A stretch of 64,000 nt of DNA, taken from NCBI RefSeq assembly GCF_024189295.1, contig NZ_JAIZEN010000014.1:29022-93021 (forward strand), in the 5' to 3' direction. Below, in pieces: positions 50,283-58,977 of this stretch. The stretch comes from Halobacillus sp. A1 (GTDB lineage Bacteria; Bacillota; Bacilli; Bacillales; Halobacillaceae). Made by a program: the position numbers and the translations under genes. The notes under the pieces are model-generated. The model did not search any database. It saw only the letters and a list, made by a program, of their open reading frames with translations, and was not told the origin of the DNA. Positions within the stretch are counted from its first letter, which is position 1; each line of letters starts with the position of its first letter.

Positions 50283-51548
50283 GTGACCTATAACAAGCAG
50301 GATTCAATCCAGGAATACATAGATTCTCCCAATAAACTAAAAAAATTGTATAACAAAGTTTTAGTTGTTGTGAGCATATCCCAAATTTTCGGAGGGGCCG
50401 GTCTGGCAGCTGGTATTACTGTAGGTGCCCTTTTAGCTCAAAATATGCTTGATACGGATGCTTTTGCAGGAGTGCCGGCAGCTTTATTTACTTTAGGCTC
50501 AGCTGCAGCAGCTTGGATAGTTGGGAGACTTTCACAGCGTTATGGACGTCGCACGGGTCTGACAACAGGTTTTATTGTAGGTGGCCTTGGTTCTGTTGGA
50601 GTTGTCATTGCAGCCGTGTTGAATAGTGTAATTCTTTTATTTGCTTCCCTGTTGGTTTACGGGGCAGGCACAGCAACCAACTTACAAGCACGTTATGCAG
50701 GCACAGACTTAGCTAATCAGAAACAAAGAGCAACGGCTATCAGCATTACGATGGTCATGACCACATTTGGAGCTGTTGCTGGTCCGAATCTAGTGGATGT
50801 TATGGGAGAAATTGCTCTTCTTATGGGTGTTCCCGCACTCGCAGGTCCTTTTATTCTATCTGCTATTGCCTATATTCTAGCCGGTCTTGTACTTTTTATC
50901 ATGCTTCGCCCAGACCCGCTGGATATTGCAAACAGGATCTTGACATTTAATCAAGAAAACGAGCATGAGGTAAATATAGATTTTATTCATAATAAAATAA
51001 ACAAAAGAGGTCTTACGGTCGGTGCAGCGGTTATGGTGCTGACACAACTTGTTATGGTCGCAGTCATGACTATGACACCTGTCCATATGGCCCACCATGG
51101 ACTTGGTTTAACTGAAATAGGAATAGTTATAGGGTTTCATATCGGTTCCATGTATTTACCTTCACTTATAACAGGCGTTCTCGTTGATAAAATAGGGCGG
51201 ACTGCCATGAGCATAGCTTCCGGCATTACACTGTTAATCGCTGGTTTATTAGCAGCAACAGCACCAAATGATTCGGTCGTTTTATTAGTAATAGCTCTTT
51301 CTTTACTTGGGTTAGGGTGGAACTTTGGCTTAATTAGTGGCACGGCACAAGTTGTTGATTCGACGGAGCCTTCCACGCGAGCGAAAACGCAAGGAACACT
51401 TGATGTTTTTATTGCATTAGCCGGTGCTACTGGGGGAGCTCTTTCGGGAATGATAGTAGCTAGTACGAGTTTCACTGTGTTATCAATAGGTGGAGGACTT
51501 TTATCACTAATTCTTATACCTGTTGTGATTTGGTCTCGTAGAGGTTAA
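50283..51548 (+). CDS. MFS transporter
   Basis: 421 residues from GTG 50283 (AGAAGGTG lies about 8 nt before). 12 hydrophobic segments, A-motif variant G-R-L-S-Q-R-Y-G-R-R-T (about 80-90). Divergent partner of the ArsR-rhodanese regulator. Probably an exporter of a sulfur-containing or toxic compound (inference from context). Confidence 0.85.
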   Translation: MTYNKQDSIQEYIDSPNKLKKLYNKVLVVVSISQIFGGAGLAAGITVGALLAQNMLDTDAFAGVPAALFTLGSAAAAWIVGRLSQRYGRRTGLTTGFIVGGLGSVGVVIAAVLNSVILLFASLLVYGAGTATNLQARYAGTDLANQKQRATAISITMVMTTFGAVAGPNLVDVMGEIALLMGVPALAGPFILSAIAYILAGLVLFIMLRPDPLDIANRILTFNQENEHEVNIDFIHNKINKRGLTVGAAVMVLTQLVMVAVMTMTPVHMAHHGLGLTEIGIVIGFHIGSMYLPSLITGVLVDKIGRTAMSIASGITLLIAGLLAATAPNDSVVLLVIALSLLGLGWNFGLISGTAQVVDSTEPSTRAKTQGTLDVFIALAGATGGALSGMIVASTSFTVLSIGGGLLSLILIPVVIWSRRG

Positions 51549-51935
51549 GGAAGATAGAATACTTGAGTTGCTCGTCAAAAATTTCAAAATCATAGCAGGG
51601 TAGAAGGAGTAACTCTCATTAGTCTTGACCGCCGTGCCGTTATGGAGCTATCTGTTGAATAATTCGGAGCTAGCATTCATAAGAGGAATTCCGCTTGCTG
51701 TCGTAAACTGATTCAACAAAAAAAGACAGCTGATTCGCTGTCTTTTCGCTTTATCAATAAAGGGAGTTCGTTGATAAAAGTACCGGTTTGCCTGGCGCAG
51801 AAAGTAGTCCTCCGTAATGCTTGATTTTGGTTTGAGCAACAGCAGTGGACCACTCTTTGATTAGTTTTAATTTGGTCAAGCTTTCTCAACAAAGTTTTGT
51901 AAGCCTGCCACACTGTGGAAAAGGTGCGTTTTTTC
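51549..51935. other. Intergenic region with terminator and unassigned sequence
   Basis: A strong bidirectional hairpin AAAAGACAGC/GCTGTCTTTT is at 51721-51746. The following 190 bp are open on the minus strand in pieces (for example R-T-F-S-T-V-W-Q-A-Y-K-T-L-L-R-K-L) but no complete frame has a ribosome binding site. It might be the decayed end of a mobile element; I cannot name it. Confidence 0.45.
51719..51747. terminator. Bidirectional terminator
   Basis: 10-bp stem AAAAGACAGC/GCTGTCTTTT with a 6-nt loop. Confidence 0.8.
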
Positions 51936-52538
51936 TTATTTTTTCTGAACAACTGCCTGGATAACATGACCCAATCCATTATGTTTTTCACCTTCATTTC
52001 GAACAGCTTCCCCATAATAGAAATGAAGCACTTTATGATGTTCTACCCAACTCAGCACATCAGAAGGGTCGTAAAGTAGTTGTTGAGAAGGTGGACCTCC
52101 TGTACCATACTCCAGCTGCTTCTCCGAATAGACTTCAAACATAACGATACCGCCTGTTTTTACAGACTGAAGGATGTTCTCTATTAAAAATGGTTGCCCG
52201 TATTTAGGAACATGACCAAATACCATAACAGCCGCATCGTACCGCTCACTTTCCACTTTCTCATTGATTAAATCCTTTTGTATGCCTTTTACTTCAACCC
52301 GATGCTGTTGAGCCAGCTTCTGCATTTTCTCAAGTCCCGTACTCGATTGGTCATAGGCCTCTGCTTCATGACCTTGGGATGCTAGATAGACGGCATTTCT
52401 TCCTTCTCCTTCCGCGAAACAGCCAATCTTTGACTTTACTGGCAGTCTGCCGGCCTGCTCTAAAATAAAATCGTTGACCTCAGTGCCATATACAAACTTT
52501 TCTTCCGAAAAACGCTTGTCCCATTGTTCTCTAGACAT
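51936..52538 (-). CDS. SAM-dependent methyltransferase (TehB/tellurite-type class I)
   Basis: 200 residues from ATG 52538, after GGGAGGGGAC; the longer frame from 52625 lacks a ribosome binding site. Class I fold: G-C-F-A-E-G-E-G-R-N-A-V (about 42-53) is the SAM loop and Y-D-A-A-V-M-V-F-G-H-V (about 105-115) the post-IV region. Such proteins methylate small molecules or tellurite; target unknown. Monocistronic. Confidence 0.85.
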   Translation of the reverse strand: MSREQWDKRFSEEKFVYGTEVNDFILEQAGRLPVKSKIGCFAEGEGRNAVYLASQGHEAEAYDQSSTGLEKMQKLAQQHRVEVKGIQKDLINEKVESERYDAAVMVFGHVPKYGQPFLIENILQSVKTGGIVMFEVYSEKQLEYGTGGPPSQQLLYDPSDVLSWVEHHKVLHFYYGEAVRNEGEKHNGLGHVIQAVVQKK

Positions 52539-52642
52539 TGTGAGTCCCCTCCCAGTTGCAAAAACGTTAAGTATGCTCATATTGTAGAGGTGTCGTGTTG
52601 GTAAATGGAAGTATTTTGCTTGCATAGGGAAGTAAACGAGTG

Positions 52643-52789
52643 TCAGCGACTAAAGAATCCTGCTACACCAATGCCTAAAAGGACTACTGTAATTATGACA
52701 ATTAAAACAATGAGCCATAGCAGGACTTTACCTAAACGACTTTGTATGATCCTCACCCTCTTTCGCCTTTTAAAATCCCTAAACAACAT
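52643..52789 (-). CDS. Small membrane peptide, 48 aa
   Basis: Frame from ATG 52789: M-L-F-R-D-F-K-R-R-K-R-V-R-I-I-Q-S-R-L then one hydrophobic segment of about 20 residues (K-V-L-L-W-L-I-V-L-I-V-I-I-T-V-V-L-L-G-I). The very basic start fits a positive-inside anchor. AAGGAG lies rather far before the ATG (19 nt), so expression is uncertain. No family recognised. Confidence 0.5.
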   Translation of the reverse strand: MLFRDFKRRKRVRIIQSRLGKVLLWLIVLIVIITVVLLGIGVAGFFSR

Positions 52790-53105
52790 TTGTAATTGAG
52801 AATTCTGTCTCCTTATTAATTACCATTATTTAGGTTGTTGGTAAACCTTTTTACTGTAACTTTATAAAATATTGTTTCTTATTGAAAGATAATTAGTTGT
52901 GGTCAGCACCATCTTCATGAATTTAGGATTTTTTGTATTTGTAATCCTGTATGTGTTTTTCTTCTATTATCCAATTAAATCTCTTAATATCAGTAAAACA
53001 TCATAGGTTATATGTATATTTTCTAATTAACTAGACTAACTTATAACGCTAAGCGGCAGCTCAGATTAAGCCTAAAGAATCAAAGCACTTTTCAGCCAAT
53101 ATAAA
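52790..53105. other. Intergenic region, nothing recognised
   Basis: AT-rich DNA between two minus-strand genes. I see no ribosome binding site followed by a sustained frame and no clear inverted repeat. Confidence 0.5.
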
Positions 53106-53136
53106 AAGCTGGCATCTTTGAATGTCAGCTTCTTTT
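53106..53136. terminator. Terminator of the hydrolase-CPBP operon
   Basis: Stem AAGCTGGCAT/ATGTCAGCTT with a 6-nt loop; on the minus strand TTTTTATA follows, ending the transcript of the gene at 53182. Confidence 0.7.
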
Positions 53137-53181
53137 AGTCTGTCCGTACTTTGTTTTTTTCTGGTGATTATAACAGAGAGA

Positions 53182-54105
53182 TCAGCAATTTTTAATAAAT
53201 CTAATCAAATTATTAATCATCTCTAAATGCATATCATCATTTTTTTTACTGTATTTATACTCCTTCTTTAGATTTAACAGTGAGTGTTCGTTTAATCTAC
53301 GTCTCAGCAAATGGTTCATATCACTATATATTTTCGTTTCTGCCCCTGTATTAGCAGCAAAATCTCTTGCAGAACCTGGTCTCACCTGTACATCTTTCCC
53401 ACCCTCAACAGCCAATGAGTGAGAGGGAACATATTGCGTGTAGTCTTTTATCTTATAGTTTTGAAATTCTCTTAGCCATTTGGCATTTAATTTAGTTCCT
53501 TTGTATTTAATAACATCCTCCGTGTTAGAATAAAGTACTTCATGAAATTTTTTAGTTTGTTTTTCAATTTTTTTGTTTATGTTTAATAATTTAAAGATGA
53601 ATCCTTTCATTCCAGTAGCTTTCGATATTTCTTCTTTTATTTTTATGTTCTGGTAGTCGAGCAATTCCTTTCCTTCATCGAAAGAACCACACAGGAAAAC
53701 AAAGCCATTAACATCTTTCTCTTTCAAAATAGCGGGTCCGGTTATGGCTCCCTCGCTGTGCCCGATAACAACTATCCGCTCAACTAAGGAATGGTTCTGA
53801 AGGTATTCCAGCCAATGCCTTGCATCATTAATGAAATCCCAGACTCCAGATTTGAGGTAGTTACCTTCGCTTTTTCCTGCTCCTCTTTTATCAAAACATA
53901 AAGTGATCAGCCCTGCATTATTTAGAAGGTCAGCTAAATCCTTATATACGTTCATATGCAGTTTAGTGGAATTGCCATGGCGGTCTACTTGCCCGGAACC
54001 TGGAACTAGCAGTACAGCGGTACCATTATGATGTTCTGGTATTGCAAGAGTTGCATAAAGTTTATCTTCTTGTACTTGGAGGATGATTTCTTGCTCATTC
54101 TTCAT
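53182..54105 (-). CDS. Alpha/beta hydrolase
   Basis: 307 residues. Nucleophile elbow G-H-S-E-G-A (about 117-122); oxyanion region V-P-G-S-G-Q-V-D-R-H-G-N; catalytic Asp in V-E-G-G-K-D and His in S-D-M-N-H-L near 270. No signal peptide, so cytoplasmic. ATP or substrate cannot be told. It follows the CPBP gene by 15 bp. Confidence 0.85.
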   Translation of the reverse strand: MKNEQEIILQVQEDKLYATLAIPEHHNGTAVLLVPGSGQVDRHGNSTKLHMNVYKDLADLLNNAGLITLCFDKRGAGKSEGNYLKSGVWDFINDARHWLEYLQNHSLVERIVVIGHSEGAITGPAILKEKDVNGFVFLCGSFDEGKELLDYQNIKIKEEISKATGMKGFIFKLLNINKKIEKQTKKFHEVLYSNTEDVIKYKGTKLNAKWLREFQNYKIKDYTQYVPSHSLAVEGGKDVQVRPGSARDFAANTGAETKIYSDMNHLLRRRLNEHSLLNLKKEYKYSKKNDDMHLEMINNLIRFIKNC

Positions 54106-54120
54106 TATGGGACACCTCTT

Positions 54121-54840
54121 TTAAAATAGTAATGGTATAAAGATAAGCTGCATTCCGATATGTGCAGTCATGTGGGATAATACGCTGAACCAGAACCCAT
54201 ACTTCCAATATAAGTAACCAAAAAACATACCGCCTAAGCCATTAAGGATCAGAGCTCTAATAACAATTATTGGGTTCAGCTCACCAAAAAGGACTTCATT
54301 AGCAGGCAGATGAGCTATAGCAAAAATAACACTCGTTACAACAATTGCTCCCCAATAATAAATGGCAGGCAGGTTATTACTTTTTCGAAATTTAAGTACC
54401 AAAAAAATAATCAAAGTCATTCCAAAGAGTCGTAACATGACTTCTTCAACTATACCTCCATAAAAAACCCCTCCCAACAATCCTTCAACAGAAGGCGCGG
54501 GAGTATGCATCTCCAATTCCGGCAGTAAATGAGGGAAAATCCAGACGTCACTTGCCTGGATACTAAACCCAGTTAATAATCCTAACAATATTGAAAGAAA
54601 AGTCCCACGGCGCTTCTTACCTTTGTGCATCATTTCAAATGGTGTCTTCTTTTGTAAGGCCATACCAATAATACTAAATAAAAAAGTCAATATTCCAGCC
54701 TGAATTGTCAATATCAAAATAAGTGTTTTTTTATTAGGAAGATCCAGTGTATTACTGAAATTTGTGTCCTGAGCAATAAAGTAGCCGCCTATAGCCCCAA
54801 AAAGGCATAAGATAAAACTTATGGTCAGAATTCTTTTCAA
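54121..54840 (-). CDS. CPBP intramembrane metalloprotease
   Basis: 239 residues, about six hydrophobic segments. CPBP motifs are G-I-V-E-E-V-M-L-R-L-F (catalytic E-E about 130-131), F-A-I-A-H-L-P-A (about 172-179) and the terminal H-x-x-x-H-like S-H-M-T-A-H-I-G. Some CPBP proteases process peptides or protect against self-made bacteriocins; here it sits with a regulator and a hydrolase. Middle gene of a three-gene operon. Confidence 0.83.
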   Translation of the reverse strand: MKRILTISFILCLFGAIGGYFIAQDTNFSNTLDLPNKKTLILILTIQAGILTFLFSIIGMALQKKTPFEMMHKGKKRRGTFLSILLGLLTGFSIQASDVWIFPHLLPELEMHTPAPSVEGLLGGVFYGGIVEEVMLRLFGMTLIIFLVLKFRKSNNLPAIYYWGAIVVTSVIFAIAHLPANEVLFGELNPIIVIRALILNGLGGMFFGYLYWKYGFWFSVLSHMTAHIGMQLIFIPLLF

Positions 54841-54857
54841 AGCGGTTCACCTCTATT

Positions 54858-55412
54858 CTAATTTTCACGATCAACTTCTGGAAGGAAGATTTGGAACATT
54901 TGAACAGTTTTACCTTGATTATTCTCTTTTCTTTTTCCGTATTTTTCATAAACTTCCAAAAGGTCTTTCCTCATGTTGGCAAATTCGTCTTCTGTTAAAT
55001 CCAAATCCAGTTGATTAAATCCAAAGGGGTCTTTCTCAATATTTTTATTACTTTTGATGTATTCTTCTGTTTTATTCAAGAGATAGAAATAGAGAGTGGT
55101 AAACAGTTGAATTTGCTCATCTTCACTCATTGTCATAAAATCTTCTGCGTTGATACGGGCACCGTTTTCTTGCAAAGCATATGTTTTTTCTAATGCCCCT
55201 CGTATTTTTTTCTCCTCGATAACATGAATTATATTTTCCTCATTTAAAATTTTTAAATGCCGATATAGCGTTGCCTGTGGAATTTGAGGCAGCCCTTTTA
55301 CTATTTCGTAACTGGTAGCAGCACCTTTTGAAAGATATTGAATAATCTTCATTCTTACCGGATGTAAGATTACATTTTCTTTAGATTTACTGATAATAAA
55401 TCCTCCTCTCAT
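54858..55412 (-). CDS. Winged-helix transcriptional regulator of the CPBP operon
   Basis: 184 residues if ATG 55412 is used. The predicted transcript starts near 55431, so upstream ATGs are unlikely; a strong AGAGGAGG lies just inside the frame and would serve ATT or ATC at 55397-55394, giving a protein that opens I-S-K-S-K-E-N-V-I-L. Helix-turn-helix A-T-S-Y-E-I-V-K-G-L-P-Q-I-P-Q-A-T-L-Y-R-H-L (about 47-68), wing and a long helical C-terminus, like PadR/ArsR-type repressors of membrane peptidase genes. It probably represses its own operon through the palindrome at 55414. Confidence 0.78.
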   Translation of the reverse strand: MRGGFIISKSKENVILHPVRMKIIQYLSKGAATSYEIVKGLPQIPQATLYRHLKILNEENIIHVIEEKKIRGALEKTYALQENGARINAEDFMTMSEDEQIQLFTTLYFYLLNKTEEYIKSNKNIEKDPFGFNQLDLDLTEDEFANMRKDLLEVYEKYGKRKENNQGKTVQMFQIFLPEVDREN

Positions 55413-55413
55413 T

Positions 55414-55437
55414 GTTATCATTATTGATAATGATAAC
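55414..55437. promoter_or_regulatory. 24-bp perfect palindrome, operator of the CPBP operon
   Basis: Arms GTTATCATTAT (55414-55424) and ATAATGATAAC (55427-55437) with 2 bp between. It covers the transcription start of the minus-strand promoter (55438-55466). The half-site resembles a Fur box, so Fur or the local regulator could bind it. Confidence 0.7.
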
Positions 55438-55466
55438 AGTATATAATATAATTTACATAAGTTCAA
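55438..55466 (-). promoter_or_regulatory. Promoter of the CPBP operon
   Basis: On the minus strand TTGAAC (55466-55461), 17 bp, TATACT (55443-55438). Confidence 0.72.
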
Positions 55467-55535
55467 TATCTATATTTTGTAATATTAAAGACCTTAAACT
55501 ATTTTTATAAACAAAAGTTAAAAGAAGGTGATGAC

Positions 55536-55958
55536 ATCGTAATTCGACGTTATTATAATAACGACTTACCCTATGTACTTCATATTTTTGAGCAGTCTTC
55601 AAAAATTGATCATTCATTTATGTCTAAAGAGTTTTTGGAAAAAGAAATCGAGAATCTCAAATACAACTATATTCATCAAAGCGAGACGTGGGTCTACACA
55701 CTAAACGGTCGTCCTGTCGGTTTTATAAGCTTATTGGGCCATGAGATAGGCGGACTATTCGTTAGTCCAGGATTCCAATCTCAAGGAATTGGCACGCAAT
55801 TAGTAGATTTTGCATATAAGAACCGAAAAAAACTAACAGTGAACGTTTTTGAAAGAAATACAAAGGCGGAAGATTTTTACAAAAAAAGAGGATTTGACTT
55901 TATATCCGGCCATAAACACTCTAGCGGGTATCATCTTTTGCATCTGGTGAAAACATGA
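55536..55958 (+). CDS. GNAT N-acetyltransferase with disturbed start
   Basis: From 55536 the frame reads (I)-V-I-R-R-Y-Y-N-N-D-L-P-Y and continues through acetyl-CoA motif V-S-P-G-F-Q-S-Q-G-I-G-T (about 86-97 of the full frame) to the stop at 55958, a complete GNAT. The first ATG is at 55620 and would lose 28 residues. AAGAAGGTG precedes an ATG at 55531, but that ATG is one frame away and stops at once (M-T-S-stop). A one-base loss between 55531 and 55541 would explain this; otherwise the start is ATC, GTA or ATT. Possibly inactive. Confidence 0.68.
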   Translation: MVIRRYYNNDLPYVLHIFEQSSKIDHSFMSKEFLEKEIENLKYNYIHQSETWVYTLNGRPVGFISLLGHEIGGLFVSPGFQSQGIGTQLVDFAYKNRKKLTVNVFERNTKAEDFYKKRGFDFISGHKHSSGYHLLHLVKT

Positions 55959-56093
55959 ATGAATAAATTCCTGCCAGAAAAAAGAGTACAGTATGATATA
56001 TAATAGAGGATAGTAAAATTTAAACTCAATGGTCTAAGTTATATTTTTGTTTTTATGATCACTTGTAAAAAGGTAGAAAGCAGGTTGATAGAT

Positions 56094-56549
56094 ATGAGCA
56101 ATGATTCAATTCAGGAAATGTGGAAAGATTTTAAGAAGACCCACCCGAATGCGCCAACAGATTTTGAAGCATGGGCTTTTGGCGATTCTGAGGAAATGGC
56201 TGATGAACTGGCGAATTTAGTGTTAGAAGGAAAGAAAACAGCAACAGCATCAAATTATACGTTATATGAGTTAGAAAAGGAGCCGCTGCCCCATATAGGT
56301 CTTCATAATATTATTCTCGATGGGGATGGAAAAGCCGTGGCCATCGCCGAAACGACTTCGGTTGATATTATTCCTTTTGATGAAGTTACTGAAGAACACG
56401 CTTATTTAGAAGGTGAAGGCGACCGCTCGTTGGAGTATTGGCGTACCGTACACGAAGACTTTTTTAAAAAAGAACTCAAAGAGGTAAATCTAGAGTTCCA
56501 CCATAAAATCCCTGTGGTTTGTGAAAAATTTAAAGTAGTATATAAGTAA
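56094..56549 (+). CDS. ASCH-domain protein
   Basis: 151 residues from ATG 56094. W-K-D-F-K-K-T-H-P-N-A-P, G-K-K-T-A-T-A-S (about 51-58) and E-G-D-R-S-L-E-Y-W are ASCH (ASC-1 homology) motifs; the family binds RNA or acts on acyl-cytidine, as in YqfB. No more exact role is visible. Ribosome binding site AGGTTGA. Monocistronic. Confidence 0.85.
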   Translation: MSNDSIQEMWKDFKKTHPNAPTDFEAWAFGDSEEMADELANLVLEGKKTATASNYTLYELEKEPLPHIGLHNIILDGDGKAVAIAETTSVDIIPFDEVTEEHAYLEGEGDRSLEYWRTVHEDFFKKELKEVNLEFHHKIPVVCEKFKVVYK

Positions 56550-56716
56550 TATACTGTATGGTTTTGCATGGCTTGATGAGTACCCTATAGCCAAACTTTT
56601 CTATCCTGATTACCTTGTTCCAGGGCTGGTATCAAAATATTTTTCCAATTATTAGTTAGGGATTTTGGTGAATAAGGGTAGATTCTTTTTCTTTTTCTAA
56701 TAGGAGTGATTCGGAC

Positions 56717-57568
56717 ATGACTATACTTGTTACGGGCTTTAATGGGAAAGTAGGAATAGAAGTAGCCAAAAAATTACTTGAAAAGAACCTTTCCTTTAAG
56801 AGTGCAGTGAGAAACGTTGAAAAAGCAAAGAGAATTTATGGAAATGACTTTTCTTTTGTAGAATTAGACTTTTCTAAACGTGCTACGTTTGAAGAGGCGT
56901 TAGAAGGTGTAGATAAGATCTTTCTCATGTATCCCCCAGGAGACAAAATCGAATTTTATCAATTTCTTAAAATGGTCAAGGGAAAACGTATAAAGCATGT
57001 TGTGTACTTATCGGTTAAGGATGTTCAGTTTCTTCCTTTCGTTCATCATTTTAAGAATGACAAGCTCATCAAAAAACTAAACATACCCTATACTTTTATT
57101 AGAGCAGGGTATTTCATGCAGAACCTGCATGATTTTTTGGGAGAAGAAATTAAAGAAAATCGAAGGATTTTTGTCCCAGCGGGGAAGGGGAAGACGAGCT
57201 TTGTGGATACACGGGATCTTGCAGAAGCAGCTCTTCAGGCTTTTGAAAATCCTGCAGATCATTCAAACAAGAGTCATGTCATTACGGGTGAGAAAGCGGT
57301 CGATTTTTATGAAGTAGCTGACTTAATGACTTCTATTCTTGGGGTGAGAATCGAATATATAAATCCAACGGTTAAAGAGTTTAAGTCGTATATGTTACAA
57401 AAGGGAGAAAATGAGGACTTTGTGAATGTCGTAATCGGTATTCATTTTCCAACCAAATTGGGGTTGGCTAAAGGAGTCACCTATGATTTTGAAAAAATCA
57501 CAAAATCCAAACCAACTCCCATTGAACGGTACATTGAAGATTATAAAGAGAGATGGTTGAGAGAGTAA
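56717..57568 (+). CDS. NmrA-like NAD(P)-binding oxidoreductase
   Basis: 283 residues. Rossmann motif V-T-G-F-N-G-K-V-G (about 5-13) and the NmrA pattern S-A-V-R-N-V-E-K-A; F-I-R-A-G-Y-F-M-Q-N-L (about 114-124) as in SDR/NmrA proteins. Possible quinone or flavin reductase or redox sensor. AGGAGTGA before the ATG. Confidence 0.85.
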   Translation: MTILVTGFNGKVGIEVAKKLLEKNLSFKSAVRNVEKAKRIYGNDFSFVELDFSKRATFEEALEGVDKIFLMYPPGDKIEFYQFLKMVKGKRIKHVVYLSVKDVQFLPFVHHFKNDKLIKKLNIPYTFIRAGYFMQNLHDFLGEEIKENRRIFVPAGKGKTSFVDTRDLAEAALQAFENPADHSNKSHVITGEKAVDFYEVADLMTSILGVRIEYINPTVKEFKSYMLQKGENEDFVNVVIGIHFPTKLGLAKGVTYDFEKITKSKPTPIERYIEDYKERWLRE

Positions 57569-57605
57569 AGGGGTCATAGGCTAAGAAAGTTACTAGTTAC
57601 GATAG

Positions 57606-57701
57606 AAATTAAACGTCCATGACTATAACGAAGAAGCGGCCGTTAACATTTATGCGGATTTGCACCGTTATTATCACCTTCACAAGCAATGGATAAAATG
57701 A
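57606..57701 (+). pseudogene. C-terminal scrap of an unknown gene
   Basis: Read from 57612: N-V-H-D-Y-N-E-E-A-A-V-N-I-Y-A-D-L-H-R-Y-Y and on to K-Q-W-I-K-stop. The composition and length look protein-coding, but an in-frame stop closes it at the 5' side and there is no ribosome binding site. Origin unknown. Confidence 0.4.
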
Positions 57702-57709
57702 ATCTAAGA

Positions 57710-57746
57710 TAAAGCCCCACACGAAACAATTTCGTGTGGGGCTTTA
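57710..57746. terminator. Bidirectional terminator
   Basis: 16-bp perfect stem AAAGCCCCACACGAAA/TTTCGTGTGGGGCTTT with a 3-nt loop. Confidence 0.85.
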
Positions 57747-57833
57747 TGGGTTGTATCGTTTTTGGCTGAATTCCGACTTAATAGTGTTGCTTTACTAATC
57801 TCAAACACATTGGTTAACTGTACGTGAACTATC

Positions 57834-58703
57834 TCAGCCAGACTGCTTCACACTAAGGATGGTGACTGTCGCCAGGATGAGTACCATTCCAAGAAATTGA
57901 ACGAGACCCAAATCATCTCCCAAAAGCATAACGCCGAATAATGAAGCTGTCACCGGCTCTACCATAGCTACCATAGAAGCAGTTGACGGGGCAGTCCGTC
58001 GAATTCCAATCACATACAATATAAATGAAATTCCAGCTCCCAGGATCCCTAATAGAACAAACCAGCCTAAGTCGCTTGAGGTCACCACGCTGGCTGCTTC
58101 ACCCTTGTTCATAAAGAGAAGAAGAATGAGGCAGAATGAGAAAAAGGCGATAGTCAAGGTCGTCTGCGGCTTTGCAATAGAAGCCGTTTTTTTAAATCCG
58201 AATATAAACAAAGCGTAGCAAAGCCCAGCAGCAAGCCCCGCTGCCGCCCCTAGAAAACTGACTGAAATCGATTCGGGGTTGTAGGCACCTGTAAGCAGGA
58301 TAATCCCGATAAGCACGCCGGCAATGCATCCCCATTTGAACCAGGTCGAGCGTTCTATTCCTCTTAAAAAGGAGACTAAAAGAACAAAAACAGGGGCAGA
58401 GTACACTAAAGTAGCCGCAACAGCAATGCTTGAAGACTCGATACTAAGAAAGTAAAAAGTGAAATTACCAGCAACACCGAGCCCTGCTAATAAGGACCAT
58501 ATATATAAATGAGGAGAGGTGGTCCAATTTTGTTTAAACCGAACGAGAAACCAGGCGAGAAAACATATAAACCCGACAGCCCCTCGATAAAATGAAATCA
58601 CAATAGGATCCCAGCCCTTGTCCATTAAAATATCCGCAATTCCTCCGCTTATGCCCCAGAATAATCCCGCTAGCATAACTAAACCTACACCTAAATATCT
58701 CAT
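57834..58703 (-). CDS. EamA/RhaT-type DMT-family transporter
   Basis: 289 residues with 10 hydrophobic segments in two EamA halves (E-Y-L-G-V-G-L-V and V-A-M-V-E-P-V-T-A-S-L-F-G near 245). Exporter or importer of a small metabolite. Monocistronic. Confidence 0.85.
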   Translation of the reverse strand: MRYLGVGLVMLAGLFWGISGGIADILMDKGWDPIVISFYRGAVGFICFLAWFLVRFKQNWTTSPHLYIWSLLAGLGVAGNFTFYFLSIESSSIAVAATLVYSAPVFVLLVSFLRGIERSTWFKWGCIAGVLIGIILLTGAYNPESISVSFLGAAAGLAAGLCYALFIFGFKKTASIAKPQTTLTIAFFSFCLILLLFMNKGEAASVVTSSDLGWFVLLGILGAGISFILYVIGIRRTAPSTASMVAMVEPVTASLFGVMLLGDDLGLVQFLGMVLILATVTILSVKQSG

Positions 58704-58901
58704 TGTGTGCCTCCTAATAATAAGTAATAGTACGAATATTTGGTTACGCTATTAGAATCTCATCTTGATTTTACTAACGTAAATTCAAGGGCTATACAAT
58801 CCTTATTACGTTCCTAATTATCCATAAAAATGGTAGTTCCTTTTATCTCTAGTATCTAAACCTAAATTAGATGTGCAAACTTTTTTGAGCCCTTTGGATG
58901 A

Positions 58902-58953
58902 TTGCATGATATGGAATAAAGTACTACAATGATAAGGAATGAATGTTCATTCC
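58902..58953 (+). promoter_or_regulatory. Promoter and operator of the TetR gene
   Basis: TTGCAT (58902), 17 bp, TACAAT (58925), followed by the perfect 18-bp palindrome GGAATGAATGTTCATTCC (58936-58953), covering the start of transcription. Matches the operator before the P450 gene. Confidence 0.85.
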
Positions 58954-58977
58954 GTGATAAAAGGAGGAAACTTTCAG

